Assembly: GCA_020845475.1 (NCBI GenBank)
Contig: JADLFN010000041.1
Location: forward strand, 1 to 59,388
DNA from: Planctomycetota bacterium
Lineage (GTDB): Bacteria; Planctomycetota; UBA8742; UBA2392
Direction of reading: 5' to 3'
DNA length: 59,388 nt
Below the pieces are notes generated by a model. It did no database searches and was not told where the DNA came from. It worked only from the letters and a program-made list of their open reading frames with translations. The translations under genes were made by a program, and so were the position numbers. Of this stretch, positions 25,954 through 35,073 are shown one piece after another; the first letter of the stretch is position 1, and each line of letters opens with the position of its first letter.

Positions 25954-26434
25954 CGCGGCCCTTCAACTCGCAGCCCGCCCAAAAAGGGGCGGGCTGTTTT
26001 TTTGCTGCCGTTCTTTTGCGCGCGTGGCCCAGTTTACCCCCGCGCTTTCCTGAGCTTTTGCGTGTGTTGCCAACGACTTTCCGCCATTGCTGCTTTCGTG
26101 CTCACAACTTTGTGGCAGCCTGCTTGTAACACGGATTTTTCCGCCACCGCCACACCACAAACTCCTGACGCAGGCACCCTTCGCCGCGATGCTGGCACAT
26201 TCCGCGCGACGCTTTCCGGAATAGCGCATCGCCTGCTTCCCCGCCTGGCATGCGCGTTTGCGGTCAACGGCCGTTCACTTTCCACCATTCCGACAACCCC
26301 TGCTGCTACTGCTTGTAATTAATCTTCTCGTAGCTCAACACGCGCGCTGCCCTACGGTGCACGCATTTTTCTTCAACACCTTGCGAAGGCGGTTCAAAGG
26401 CTTATCTTCAGCCGCAATCCCGAGAGGAACGGCC
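25954..26434. other. dnaA-dnaN intergenic region
   Basis: This 481-base gap contains the dnaA terminator at its left end and then about 430 bases of comparatively C/T-rich plus-strand sequence. I see no gene and no clear DnaA box. An upstream extension of the dnaN frame (from a TTG at 26258) has no ribosome binding site and no similarity to DnaN, so I leave it out. The region may hold the dnaN promoter and possibly part of the origin. Confidence 0.5.
25971..26003 (+). terminator. Intrinsic terminator after dnaA
   Basis: The arms CAGCCCGCCC (25971-25980) and GGGCGGGCTG (25987-25996) form a perfect 10-base stem with loop AAAAAG, followed by seven T residues (25997-26003). This is a textbook Rho-independent terminator 17 bases after the dnaA stop. 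Confidence 0.93.
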
Positions 26435-27532
26435 ATGCAGATTACGAGCGCGCGCGATCAGTTGCACGATGCCATGAACGTGATTACCGGAGTGGTGAAC
26501 ACGCGCTCCACCAACCCGATCACCCAGAACGTGCTGCTCGTCGCGGACAAGTCAGGGCTGGAGTTGCGCGCCACCGATCTCGAGGTAAGCCTGCGGCGCA
26601 AACTGGCCGAAGTGCAGGTCAAAAAACCCGGCAGCTGCCTGGTGAACGCCAACCTGGTGGCGGGGCTGCTCAAGGACATCCGCAGCGACACTGTGGAAAT
26701 AGTGGTCAGCGGGACCAAAACAGAACTCAAGGCCGGGCGCGACAAATTTGAACTGCAAGGCGCAGACCCCGAAGAATTTCCGAAGTTGCCCGAAAGCGGC
26801 GGGGACACGGCCATCACGCTGGCCGCGCGTGATTTTGCCGCCGCCATTCGCAAAGTCGGGCGCAGCGTCGCACTGGAAAAGGGGCGCTACGCGCTCAACG
26901 GCGTGCTGCTGGAGCCGGCGAAAACGTGCCTCGAGTTCTGCGGCACGGACGGTCGCAGGCTCGGCTACGTGAAGGCCGCGGCCAAGGGCAAAGAGGTGAA
27001 GTACCAGGTGATCGTTCCGACCAAGGGCTACAACCTGATTTCAAAGGTGATCGGCAACGGCGAGGGCGACATCACGCTGCACCTGAGCGAAAACCGGCTG
27101 ACAGCCGACGTGGCCGGAACGGAAATTGCCACGCTGCTTGTAGAAGGCCAGTTCCCGGATTACCGCAGTGTGGTGCCCAAGGAGCTGGACAAGAAGTTCA
27201 TCATCAGCACCGAAGATTTCCGCGCAGCGCTGAACAAGGCCCGCCACCTGACCAGCATTGAAAGCCAGGCCGTAAGGCTCGAAGTGGCGCCGGGGGAGTT
27301 GACACTGCGCAGCAAAAGCCCGGTGCACGGGCAGGCCGAAGTGCGCGTTGAAATTGAATACAGCGGCCCCGAGGAAGCGATCGGCTTTGACCCGCAGTAC
27401 ATTCTGCAGGGGCTGGAAGGCGTCGAGGGCGAGAAGGCCACGTTCGAGTTCAAGGACAAAGAAACCGGGGCGATCGTCCACGCCGGCGACAAGGCAAAGT
27501 TCTACTACCTCGTAATGCCGATCGACATCTAG
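26435..27532 (+). CDS. dnaN: DNA polymerase III beta clamp
   Basis: The sliding clamp holds replicative polymerase on DNA. The 365-residue product matches the bacterial beta clamp over its full length, with three repeated domains and conserved segments such as LHDAMNVITGVVNTRSTNPI, NGVLLEP, CGTDGRRLGYVK, EGQFPDYRSVVPKE, and the C-terminal DKAKFYYLVMPI. The start at 26435 follows AGAGGA at a good distance. It lies downstream of dnaA in the classical order, but a terminator and 481 bases separate them. The adenylate cyclase gene starts 52 bases after its stop. Confidence 0.98.
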   Translation: MQITSARDQLHDAMNVITGVVNTRSTNPITQNVLLVADKSGLELRATDLEVSLRRKLAEVQVKKPGSCLVNANLVAGLLKDIRSDTVEIVVSGTKTELKAGRDKFELQGADPEEFPKLPESGGDTAITLAARDFAAAIRKVGRSVALEKGRYALNGVLLEPAKTCLEFCGTDGRRLGYVKAAAKGKEVKYQVIVPTKGYNLISKVIGNGEGDITLHLSENRLTADVAGTEIATLLVEGQFPDYRSVVPKELDKKFIISTEDFRAALNKARHLTSIESQAVRLEVAPGELTLRSKSPVHGQAEVRVEIEYSGPEEAIGFDPQYILQGLEGVEGEKATFEFKDKETGAIVHAGDKAKFYYLVMPIDI

Positions 27533-27562
27533 CACGCCGGGACCGGGCACGGCAGCTGGCGG

Positions 27563-27587
27563 GCAGGCCGGAGGCCTGCGCTCCATG
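27563..27587 (+). promoter_or_regulatory. Hairpin presenting a GGAGG ribosome binding site
   Basis: GCAGGCC (27563-27569) and GGCCTGC (27573-27579) form a perfect 7-base stem with a three-base loop. GGAGG at 27570-27574 spans the loop and one side of the stem, ten bases before the ATG at 27585. It is the only ribosome binding site candidate for the cyclase gene, so folding could limit translation. The unit resembles a GCAGGCCGGAGGCCTGCGCTCC repeat type that I have met in other bacterial genomes. Confidence 0.6.
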
Positions 27588-30521
27588 GCCTCAGAAAACA
27601 CCATTGACCGCGCTTTGAAGGGCCTGGGCTCGACGATGATTTCGGCCGGGCAGCTCGTGCGCAAGGCCACGGTCGATTTCGGCCACGCCCACGAAGCACG
27701 CCAGCGTGTGGTCGTCTCGGGCCTCACGGCCTTGGTCTGCTGCCTGATTATGGTGCCGCTGCTGATCGGCGGCGCCGACGCGCCCATCGAGCATGTGGAA
27801 CTGCCGCTGCAATCGGCGCGCGTGCGGCTTCTTGAAGACAACTCGCGCCGCGACGGCGAGATCCTGCTGATCAACATTGATGATGCCTCGCTGGCCTACG
27901 GCGACTGGCCGGATTTCTCAGGCGGAACCCCGGGCGAACCGGTGCGCGATAACCGCTATGCCTGGCCCTGGCCGCGCAGCGTGTACAACAAGATCATCCG
28001 CTATTGCCGAGAGGGCGGCGCGCGCGTGGTCGTGTTCGACTTGATCTTCTCCGAATCCGGGCCCAATACAAACCAGGCGCGACGCACCTTCACCAGCGAA
28101 GGCACGCTATCCGACATCTGGACGCTCGATCGGGCCGGCGACGACCTTTTCATTCTCGAGGCCTGCGCGCGCGACGATGTGGCCGTGGCCGTAGCCGCGC
28201 AGCAATCCGGGCGCAAGCCCGAGCTGCGAGACGAATTGCTCAAGCGCTATTCACTCAAGGTGTCGGGCGACCCTGACGCCTATCTGGACCAGCTGCGCGC
28301 GCCCACCCGATTTGGCCCCTACAATTCCGGGGCCGTGCCGTTTTCAGGCCTGCTTGACGGCATGCCGGATTTCCTGGCGCAATATCGCGGCGCCGACCAC
28401 GACAACGCCGAGCGACTGGAGATGCTGCAGAGCTACGAAGGGCTGGTGAACAGCGACCCGGACTTCGCCTCCGTGCTCAACTTGCGTTCGCTCGCCCCTG
28501 TGGCCGCGCGCACCAGTGTTCAAGGAGTGGGCGGCGCCGGAGTCGTAAACGTGTTCGCCGACGCCGATGGAGACGTGCGCGCCTACGACCTGGCCGGCTT
28601 CTCGGGCCAGACGGCCTGCGCCAGTCTGCCGCTGGAAACTTACCGGCTCCTCGTGCTCTCCTATGCGCGTGAAGCGCAGTCCAACAAGGCGCTTCGCGAA
28701 CCCTTCGCGCAGCGCTTCAGCGGCTTGCGCGTGGATGAGAAAGGCGTGCACGAGGGCGAGCGCACCTACGCGCTTGAAAACAAGCTGCGCGACGCGCCGC
28801 TGAACGTCACCGAAGGCAAGGCCGTTTACCTCGGCCGCGAAATCGCAATCGACAGCCGTGGCCGCATGCTGCTGCGCTATCGCAACCGCATCGATTATCG
28901 CGAGATGCCGCGCTACAAGCTGGACCCGGAAAACTACGAGAAGTCAGGCGGCACTCACGAAGTGTTCGCGGTTTACCCGGCTGTCAGCGCGCGTGACGTT
29001 CTCTATGACCACGACGCGCGCGACACCAATCGGCGTATCGCCGAGGCGCAGGCCGAAGTCGATCGCCTTGTGAGCGCGTTGGCGCGCGCCAGCGGCTCGA
29101 CCGCAGAGCAGATCCGCAAAGATCTTGAAGTGGCCAAGCAGGCCCGCGCCCGCTATCCGGCAAAACCCGTGGTGGTCGCGCTGGGCGATCCGCAGGCGCT
29201 CATGAAGGACAAGGTGGTTTTCATCGCCGGCACTGCGGCGGGGCTCTACGACGCTCACGCCACGCCGCTCGATGCCAATACTCCCGGCACGTGGATCATC
29301 GCCACCGCCTTCGACAACCTGAAAAACGGCGATGTGATGCACGAGCAGCCGCGCTGGCAATCGTGGCTGATTTCGGTGCTGGCGTGCTGCGCTGCCGTCG
29401 GCTTTACGTTTTTCGTCCGGCGCGTGCGCTATGCCGTTTTGTGGCTGGCGTTGGGCGTGGTTCTGGTGATCGGGGCCGGCTTGTTGGCCTTTGAAATGCA
29501 AAACTGGTTTCACGTCAGCGGACCTCTTGCGGCGCTGTTCGTCGGGTTCACCGGCGGCGCGCTTTCCAAGGCCCTGACCGAAGGCCGCCAGAAAGCGCAG
29601 CGCGAAGCCTTTGCGCGCCAGTACATGGGCACGGAGCTGGTGGATTACGTGATCTCGCGCCCGCAGGCGCTCAAGCTGGGCGGCGAAAACCGGCAGATGA
29701 CGATTTACTTCTCCGATGTCGCGGGCTTCACGACGGTCACGGAAACGCTGGGCCCCGAGCATCCCGACCGGCTCGTGGAGCTGCTCAACATCTATCTCGA
29801 GCGCATGACTGACATCATGCTCGATTCGGGCGGCGTGATCGACAAATACATCGGCGACGCAATCATGTGTTTCTGGGGCGCGCCCAAATCCATGGAAGAC
29901 CACGCCGTGCGTGCGTGCAAAGGGGCGCTGGCCTGCAAAGCCGAGATGGCGCGCATGCAGCCGCTCTTTGCCGACGCCGTGCGCCAAACGGCGCCGCAAT
30001 TGATCAAGCCCGATGGCACCGTGCTCGCGGCGCGCGCCGGCATCAACTCCGGTATCGTTACCGTGGGCAACATGGGATCGAGCAAGCGTTTTGCCTACAC
30101 GGTCATGGGCGACGCCGTCAACCTGGCCTCGCGCCTCGAGGGGCAGAATAAAGAGTACGGCTCGTGGATCATGCTCGGCGAGAACACCGAGAAGATGGTG
30201 CGCGGCGAGTTCACCACGCGCCGCCTTGATCTGCTCGTGGTCAAGGGCAAGACCAAGCCCACGGAAGTCTTTGAATTGCTCGGGCCCAAAGAAGCGCCGC
30301 AGTTCATTCTTGACCTCGTGCGCGACTTCGAGCGCGGCATCGAGTGCTTCCGCAACCGCGAGTTTGACCACGCCCTTGAGTGGTTCAAAACGGCGCTGCA
30401 GAACGAGCCGGACAAAGAGATTGATAACCCCAGCGCTTTGTACATCGAGCGCTGCGAAACGTTCCTTCAAGCGCCGCCGCCCGCGGAATGGAACGGCGTT
30501 TTCGTGAAGAAGACGAAGTGA
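27585..30521 (+). CDS. CHASE2-domain adenylate cyclase (class III)
   Basis: The 978-residue membrane protein has one segment at about 43-65, a large extracytoplasmic CHASE2 sensor domain (about 70-580), three closely spaced membrane segments (about 585-665), and a cytoplasmic class III cyclase domain (about 700-890). Catalytic residues are present: metal-binding Asp711 (YFSDVAGFT) and Asp758 (DKYIGDAIM), Lys754 as expected for ATP rather than GTP, and the MGDAVNLASRLE motif with transition-state Asn and Arg. A short helical, TPR-like tail follows (EWFKTALQNEP). It should make cAMP in response to an external signal. Such CHASE2-cyclase fusions are common in planctomycetes and cyanobacteria. 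The ribosome binding site lies in a hairpin. Confidence 0.92.
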   Translation: MASENTIDRALKGLGSTMISAGQLVRKATVDFGHAHEARQRVVVSGLTALVCCLIMVPLLIGGADAPIEHVELPLQSARVRLLEDNSRRDGEILLINIDDASLAYGDWPDFSGGTPGEPVRDNRYAWPWPRSVYNKIIRYCREGGARVVVFDLIFSESGPNTNQARRTFTSEGTLSDIWTLDRAGDDLFILEACARDDVAVAVAAQQSGRKPELRDELLKRYSLKVSGDPDAYLDQLRAPTRFGPYNSGAVPFSGLLDGMPDFLAQYRGADHDNAERLEMLQSYEGLVNSDPDFASVLNLRSLAPVAARTSVQGVGGAGVVNVFADADGDVRAYDLAGFSGQTACASLPLETYRLLVLSYAREAQSNKALREPFAQRFSGLRVDEKGVHEGERTYALENKLRDAPLNVTEGKAVYLGREIAIDSRGRMLLRYRNRIDYREMPRYKLDPENYEKSGGTHEVFAVYPAVSARDVLYDHDARDTNRRIAEAQAEVDRLVSALARASGSTAEQIRKDLEVAKQARARYPAKPVVVALGDPQALMKDKVVFIAGTAAGLYDAHATPLDANTPGTWIIATAFDNLKNGDVMHEQPRWQSWLISVLACCAAVGFTFFVRRVRYAVLWLALGVVLVIGAGLLAFEMQNWFHVSGPLAALFVGFTGGALSKALTEGRQKAQREAFARQYMGTELVDYVISRPQALKLGGENRQMTIYFSDVAGFTTVTETLGPEHPDRLVELLNIYLERMTDIMLDSGGVIDKYIGDAIMCFWGAPKSMEDHAVRACKGALACKAEMARMQPLFADAVRQTAPQLIKPDGTVLAARAGINSGIVTVGNMGSSKRFAYTVMGDAVNLASRLEGQNKEYGSWIMLGENTEKMVRGEFTTRRLDLLVVKGKTKPTEVFELLGPKEAPQFILDLVRDFERGIECFRNREFDHALEWFKTALQNEPDKEIDNPSALYIERCETFLQAPPPAEWNGVFVKKTK

Positions 30522-30622
30522 GGCGGCGGCTCGCTGTTCGCGGGCCGCATTTCGCGAACGGCGAACCGCTAGCCGCGAACCGCCAGCGATTCTATTCTGC
30601 GCACACACTCAGGGAGCAATCC
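30522..30622. repeat. Intergenic hairpin with GCGAAC words
   Basis: GTTCGCG (30536-30542) and CGCGAAC (30553-30559) are exact reverse complements, followed by further GCGAACCG words at about 30561 and 30575. The gap also holds the AGGGAG ribosome binding site of the next gene. There is no T-tract after the stem. Confidence 0.55.
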
Positions 30623-31243
30623 ATGCATCGTTCTCGACTCGAAAATCTGCTGCGCGCGCTGGCGCTGCTGCTGATCGCCGTGGTGGCGATTGCGGTGTTG
30701 TCGCTGCCGGCGCAGGGCAAGGAAATCTACTGCGCCCAGCAGGAGGGCTCGTCAAACGCTGTGCTGCTTGACAAGGCGGACCCTTTCGCGGGCAAGACCG
30801 TGGCGCGCTTGAAAGTGAACGACAAGCTTCAGGTGCTCGACGACACCAGCAAGAAGAACTACATCAAGGTGCGTACAGAGAGCGGCGTCGAGGGCTGGAT
30901 TCTGCGCGGCGCCACCTCGGACAAGTACATCCCGCAGGTAGGCGACAAGGGCAACACGGTCACGGAAGGCGGCAGCTCCAGCGCCGCGGCCAAAGGCCTG
31001 AACAGCCAGATTGAAGCGGACTTGAAGAAGAACGACCCCAAGTACGCCGAGCGCATGAAGACGATCGATACGCTCGAAATCAGCTTCAACAACAATCTCG
31101 GCGGCGGCAACAAGGTCATCGCCCGCAAGGATCCGAACACCGGCTACACGGCGGACGAAAACGTGCCCGTGGATCCGGCCAGGATCCGCGAAATGTTCAC
31201 CCAGTTCGGCATTGACGGCGGCGTTTTGAGAATCGTTCCTTAA
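30623..31243 (+). CDS. Exported SH3-like domain protein
   Basis: The 206-residue product starts at the ATG at 30623 behind AGGGAG; the frame extends upstream without one. A signal peptide covers about residues 1-32 (ALALLLIAVVAIAVLSLPAQG). Residues 40-100 resemble a bacterial SH3 domain: DPFAGKTVARLKVNDKLQVLDD, then YIKVRTESGVEGWILRG. The rest is polar with no recognised fold. Such domains bind peptidoglycan peptides or metals. It is followed eleven bases later by an M48 lipoprotease gene whose ribosome binding site overlaps this stop, so the two are co-transcribed and probably work together in the cell envelope. Confidence 0.75.
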   Translation: MHRSRLENLLRALALLLIAVVAIAVLSLPAQGKEIYCAQQEGSSNAVLLDKADPFAGKTVARLKVNDKLQVLDDTSKKNYIKVRTESGVEGWILRGATSDKYIPQVGDKGNTVTEGGSSSAAAKGLNSQIEADLKKNDPKYAERMKTIDTLEISFNNNLGGGNKVIARKDPNTGYTADENVPVDPARIREMFTQFGIDGGVLRIVP

Positions 31244-31254
31244 GGAGAATGGCC

Positions 31255-32259
31255 ATGAAATACGTGCGTATGCTGGAAGCGGCCATTCTCTGTGCCGTGT
31301 GCGCTTCGGTGCTGTGTTCTTGCGCGATTCTTCAGGCGGCTGCCCGCGGCGACGTCGGCGGCATGATCCAGGGTATCGCGGAGCTCAGCGCCGCTGTTAT
31401 TGAAGAAGTCGGCAAGGGCAACGTGCCCAAGGAATTCACGCCCGAGAACGAGTACTTCATCGGGCGCGGCGTATCCGCTGCCATCGTTGATAAATATCCC
31501 GCCGTGGACATGAGCAAGCCCGCGACGGAAAAACAGCTCGTTTATCTGAACCAGATGGGCTGCTACATCTTCGCCGCCAGCGGCGAGATCGACAAGCTCA
31601 AGCTCGGCAACCACGTTTCGCGCGACGACGACGAGAAGGATCGTCTCAAGCGCTTCACGATGCACAAGGATATCCACGTCGGCATCCTCGACACCGATGA
31701 AGTCATGGCCTACGCGACGCCCGGCGGCTTCATCTGGATTTCGCGCGGCGCCATTGCGCTGTGCGAAAATGAGGATCAGCTCGCGGCCGTCATCGCCCAC
31801 GAACTGGGCCACGTGGTCATGAACCACGGCATGGACGCATACCGCAAGGCCACCGAAGGCAAGATCACGGACAGCCCGGTGTTCAAGAAAGTCACGTCGG
31901 ATCTGGGCCCGGTGGTGGGCAATTTCGCGCAGCTCGTGGGCGGGTTTGCGGACAACCTGGTGCTCAACGGTTACGGCAAGGACCAGGAGCTGGAGGCCGA
32001 CAACTTCGGCACGCGCGCACTGGCCACTGCGGGCTATGACCCCAAGGCCATGCTGAGCATGCTCAAGCGCCTCAAAGCCCACGAAAAGGCGGCCGGCGAC
32101 AAAGAGGGCAACTTCTCGAAGAATCACCCCGACACGGACGAGCGCATGGACGAAGTCAACAAGCTGCTGAAGGATTCCAAGTCCGGCGTCAAGGCGCCCA
32201 CCTCCGACCCCGGCAAAGCCGCGCGCGACAAACGCTTCAAGGAAGTGTGGGGCAGGTAG
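31255..32259 (+). CDS. M48-family zinc metalloprotease lipoprotein
   Basis: The 334-residue product is read from the ATG at 31255, seven bases after AAGGAG; an ATG at 31249 is too close to that site. The signal ends in the lipobox VLCSC. The M48 site is HELGH at 182-186 with the third ligand Glu245 in QELEADNFG. The protein belongs with BepA/LoiP-like periplasmic proteases that help quality control of outer-membrane proteins. No TPR tail is present, unlike BepA. It follows the SH3-like gene in the same operon and precedes the C25 protease after a hairpin-rich gap, which suggests a small envelope-proteolysis cluster. Confidence 0.92.
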   Translation: MKYVRMLEAAILCAVCASVLCSCAILQAAARGDVGGMIQGIAELSAAVIEEVGKGNVPKEFTPENEYFIGRGVSAAIVDKYPAVDMSKPATEKQLVYLNQMGCYIFAASGEIDKLKLGNHVSRDDDEKDRLKRFTMHKDIHVGILDTDEVMAYATPGGFIWISRGAIALCENEDQLAAVIAHELGHVVMNHGMDAYRKATEGKITDSPVFKKVTSDLGPVVGNFAQLVGGFADNLVLNGYGKDQELEADNFGTRALATAGYDPKAMLSMLKRLKAHEKAAGDKEGNFSKNHPDTDERMDEVNKLLKDSKSGVKAPTSDPGKAARDKRFKEVWGR

Positions 32260-32274
32260 GCTGTTGCAGCAACC

Positions 32275-32324
32275 GAGAGATGGAGAGATTGAGCGACGGG
32301 GAGAGGGCAATCTCTCCATCTCTC
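32275..32324. repeat. 17-base perfect inverted repeat, GAGAGATG type
   Basis: GAGAGATGGAGAGATTG (32275-32291) pairs exactly with CAATCTCTCCATCTCTC (32308-32324) around a 16-base loop. CTCCATCTCTC occurs again at 32330-32340. No T-tract follows, so terminator function is possible but not shown. It lies between the M48 and C25 protease genes. Confidence 0.8.
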
Positions 32325-32424
32325 AAGCGCTCCATCTCTCCTGTTTTGAGTGAGAACGGCGCGACTTCGCGCACTAACGCCGGGCCCGTGCTACACTTCC
32401 CGCCCTTTGCGGCCGGAGACTTCC

Positions 32425-34212
32425 ATGCACTTACGTGCGTATGCGGCGGCGATAGCCGCCTTGTTGTGGGTGGCTTTCCTGTCTGTGCCGGGTGTGGCTG
32501 ATGAAAAACCGGCGTCGGAGCAGCCCACGCCGGATTACCTGATCATCGCCGCCAACGATCTCCAGGGCGCGGCAGAAGAATGGCAAAAGCACCGTGAAGC
32601 CAACGGTCGCACCACGCGCGTGGCAACGCTGGCACAGATCGCCACCTGGGCGGGCAAGGAAAAGATCAACCTGCTCGACCTGAAGAACTTCATCAGGAAG
32701 CACGGCGGCGAAAAGCCCGCCCCTGAATTCCAGGTGCTTTTGTTAGGCGATTGTCCCGCGGAAGGCAGCGAGGGTTTCGACCCCCGCAGCGAAATCCCGT
32801 GGTTCATGAGCACCTACAAAGACGCCTATGAACGCAGCGCCATTCCCGGCGACAACTTCCTGGCCGACACGATCGGCGAAGACAACGAGATGCCCGATTT
32901 CGCCATCGGCCGCATCCCTGCCCGCACGCCCGCGCAGGCGGCCATCGCCCTGAAAAAAGTCAAAGCCTATGAAAGCGCCAGGCTCGGCGAGTGGCTCAAG
33001 CGCCTGACCTTCTTTGCAGGCGAGGGCCGATTCGGCGCGGCCGTCGATCAGATGCTCGAAAACCTGTTCACTCAGATGGCGGAACAGGTGATCGACCCCG
33101 CCTACGACCTGCGCATGACCTACGCGAACATCAAGAGCGCCTACGCCTACGTGCCCTCGCGCTTCTCCGACAAAGTGCTCGAGGAGGCCAACACCGGCGC
33201 ATTCCTGCTTTCCTATATGGGGCATGGCGCCGTCGATCGCCTCGATGACATGCACGTTTCGCAAGGCGAAGGCAAGCGCGACTTGCGCTACCCGATCCTT
33301 CAGGATGACGACGTCGCGAAGTTCAACATAGAGGAAGGCAAGCTGCCCGTCATGATCATCGTGGCCTGCGCCACGGGTTTCCTCGATCACAAGGAGCTTT
33401 GCCTTACGGAGCGCATCTGCTTTGCCGAGAAAGCGCCCGTGGCCGTGATTTCTTCAAGCCGCGACAGCCACCCCTACAGCAACACGCTGTTGCAGAACGC
33501 GCTGATCACGGAAATGACCAAGAACCGGCGCGGCACGCTGGGCGAAGCGTTCAAGCTCGCCAAGCGCGAAATCGTGGAGGGCAAAGACAAGAACCGCAAG
33601 TCGCTGGAGAACATGGCCGCGTTCATCATTCCCAAGCGCGAGGAGCGCGAAAAGCTCAACCGCGCGCACCTTTACCTCTATAACTTGATCGGCGACCCCG
33701 GGCTCAGGCTGCGCTACCCCAATATCGAACTGTCGGCTTGGAACTCGACAAACGGGGTCGCCACGGCAAAGGACAAACCTCTGACGTCACTTGTGGCAAT
33801 TCAAGGAGAAACGCTGAAACTGGTGGTTAAGCCAAATGAACGCCTGCCCTACACGCCGAAGGACAAGACTTCCACCGCATACATTGAGTGTGGCCTGGAT
33901 GTGCGGCGGTCCCAGATTTTTGGGGAGATCAAAGCGCTCAACACAAAGGACTTGATCAGCCCCGACGACGCGCAAAGAAAGGCAGCAGAGGAAGCTGTTG
34001 TACAGAATCACGCGACAGCGAATGACAAGAGAGTCGTGGATTACGTCGGCGAAAAGAACTACATCGGCGAGGCTCTCGCTTGGTCAGAGTTCACGATTAA
34101 AATCGAAGAGGGTCTTGCGCCCGGCGATTACATTGTCAAACTCTTCGCCCTTGATTCAACGGGCCAGCACTGCGGTTTCGCGGCGCTCAAGCTCAAAGTC
34201 AAGGAGAAGTAG
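32425..34212 (+). CDS. Secreted gingipain-like cysteine protease (C25)
   Basis: The 595-residue product starts at 32425, six bases after GGAG. A signal peptide covers about residues 1-25. The caspase-like C25 fold shows the catalytic histidine in SYMGHGAVD (His267) and the cysteine in IVACATGFLD (Cys315), and the start of the domain (PDYLIIAANDL) and GRIPARTPAQA match the family. The C-terminal ~140 residues form a beta-rich, Ig-like domain, and the stretch 33720-34100 that encodes its beginning is visibly less G+C-rich than the rest. No pro-domain or type IX sorting tail is evident. I infer an exported protease, possibly with Arg or Lys specificity. Confidence 0.88.
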   Translation: MHLRAYAAAIAALLWVAFLSVPGVADEKPASEQPTPDYLIIAANDLQGAAEEWQKHREANGRTTRVATLAQIATWAGKEKINLLDLKNFIRKHGGEKPAPEFQVLLLGDCPAEGSEGFDPRSEIPWFMSTYKDAYERSAIPGDNFLADTIGEDNEMPDFAIGRIPARTPAQAAIALKKVKAYESARLGEWLKRLTFFAGEGRFGAAVDQMLENLFTQMAEQVIDPAYDLRMTYANIKSAYAYVPSRFSDKVLEEANTGAFLLSYMGHGAVDRLDDMHVSQGEGKRDLRYPILQDDDVAKFNIEEGKLPVMIIVACATGFLDHKELCLTERICFAEKAPVAVISSSRDSHPYSNTLLQNALITEMTKNRRGTLGEAFKLAKREIVEGKDKNRKSLENMAAFIIPKREEREKLNRAHLYLYNLIGDPGLRLRYPNIELSAWNSTNGVATAKDKPLTSLVAIQGETLKLVVKPNERLPYTPKDKTSTAYIECGLDVRRSQIFGEIKALNTKDLISPDDAQRKAAEEAVVQNHATANDKRVVDYVGEKNYIGEALAWSEFTIKIEEGLAPGDYIVKLFALDSTGQHCGFAALKLKVKEK

Positions 34213-34347
34213 CACGGGCCGGTGCGGCCGTGGCGTCAAAAAACTGAAGACAGGAGTACATGCATCGCCCAAGGGGCGGTGCTGCTCCGGGAACGAGCCC
34301 CCGCCTCAGCCTTGTGCGCCGGCGGGGGGTTCAATACCGAGGAAGAC

Positions 34348-35073
34348 ATGGCAATTCCCGCCTTGAAGGCTGAACGCCGCACCGTCTGTGGCACCAAGTA
34401 CAACCGCAAACTCCGCGCCGAGGGCAAGCTGCCCGGCGTTCTCTATGGCAAGGGCCAGGAGAACGTAAGCCTCACGCTCGATAGCCGCGCCGTGAAGAAG
34501 CTGATGCACGACGCCGAGCATGTGGTCGAGCTGGAGCTCGAAGGCAAGAAGGCCCACGCGCTGATGCGCGCAGCCCAGATGGACCACTTCGGAGACGAAA
34601 TCCAGCACCTCGACCTCACGCGCGTCGCGCTGGAGGATGAAGTGACCGTCAATCTGCCGTTGCGCTGGGTGGGCACGCCCAAGGGCGCGAACCAGGGCGG
34701 CGTTCTTGAAGTCATCCGCGCCACGGTCAGCCTCGCTTGCAAGGCGGGCAACATTCCCAAGCACATCGAGACTGACGTTTCGCACGTTGAACTCAACCAG
34801 TCGATCTACTTCAAAGACATCAAGCTTCCGGCCGGCGCGCGTCTGATTCCGCGCGCTGAATTGCTCGTCGCCATTTGCCGCGTGCCGCGCGAAATCGTGC
34901 TGCCCGAGGCCACAACGGCCGCCGCCGCAGCACCTGGTGCAGCGGGCGCAGCTCCAGCCGCCGGCGCGGCTCCGGCTGCGGGCGCAGCTGGCGCAGCAGC
35001 CCCGGCCGCAGGCGCCAAGGGCGCCGCTCCGGCTGCCGCCGCACCGGCCGCCAAGGCCGCACCGAAGAAATAG
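34348..35073 (+). CDS. rplY: Ribosomal protein bL25 of the Ctc type, with Ala-rich tail
   Basis: The 241-residue product binds 5S rRNA in the large subunit. The N-terminal L25 barrel (about 1-95) has RKLRAEGKLPGVLYGKG, and the C-terminal TL5/Ctc domain (about 96-185) has HIETDVSHVELNQSIYFKDIKLP. The last ~55 residues are almost only Ala, Pro and Gly with a Lys-rich end, longer than in most relatives. The ATG at 34348 follows GAGGAA. It is the first gene of an rplY-rpsF-ssb-rpsR-rplI series. The usual partner gene pth is not next to it. Confidence 0.95.
   Translation: MAIPALKAERRTVCGTKYNRKLRAEGKLPGVLYGKGQENVSLTLDSRAVKKLMHDAEHVVELELEGKKAHALMRAAQMDHFGDEIQHLDLTRVALEDEVTVNLPLRWVGTPKGANQGGVLEVIRATVSLACKAGNIPKHIETDVSHVELNQSIYFKDIKLPAGARLIPRAELLVAICRVPREIVLPEATTAAAAAPGAAGAAPAAGAAPAAGAAGAAAPAAGAKGAAPAAAAPAAKAAPKK

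Noticed and set aside
26258..26434. Upstream extension of dnaN from a TTG
   Set aside because: No ribosome binding site, no similarity to DnaN, and the ATG at 26435 has both.
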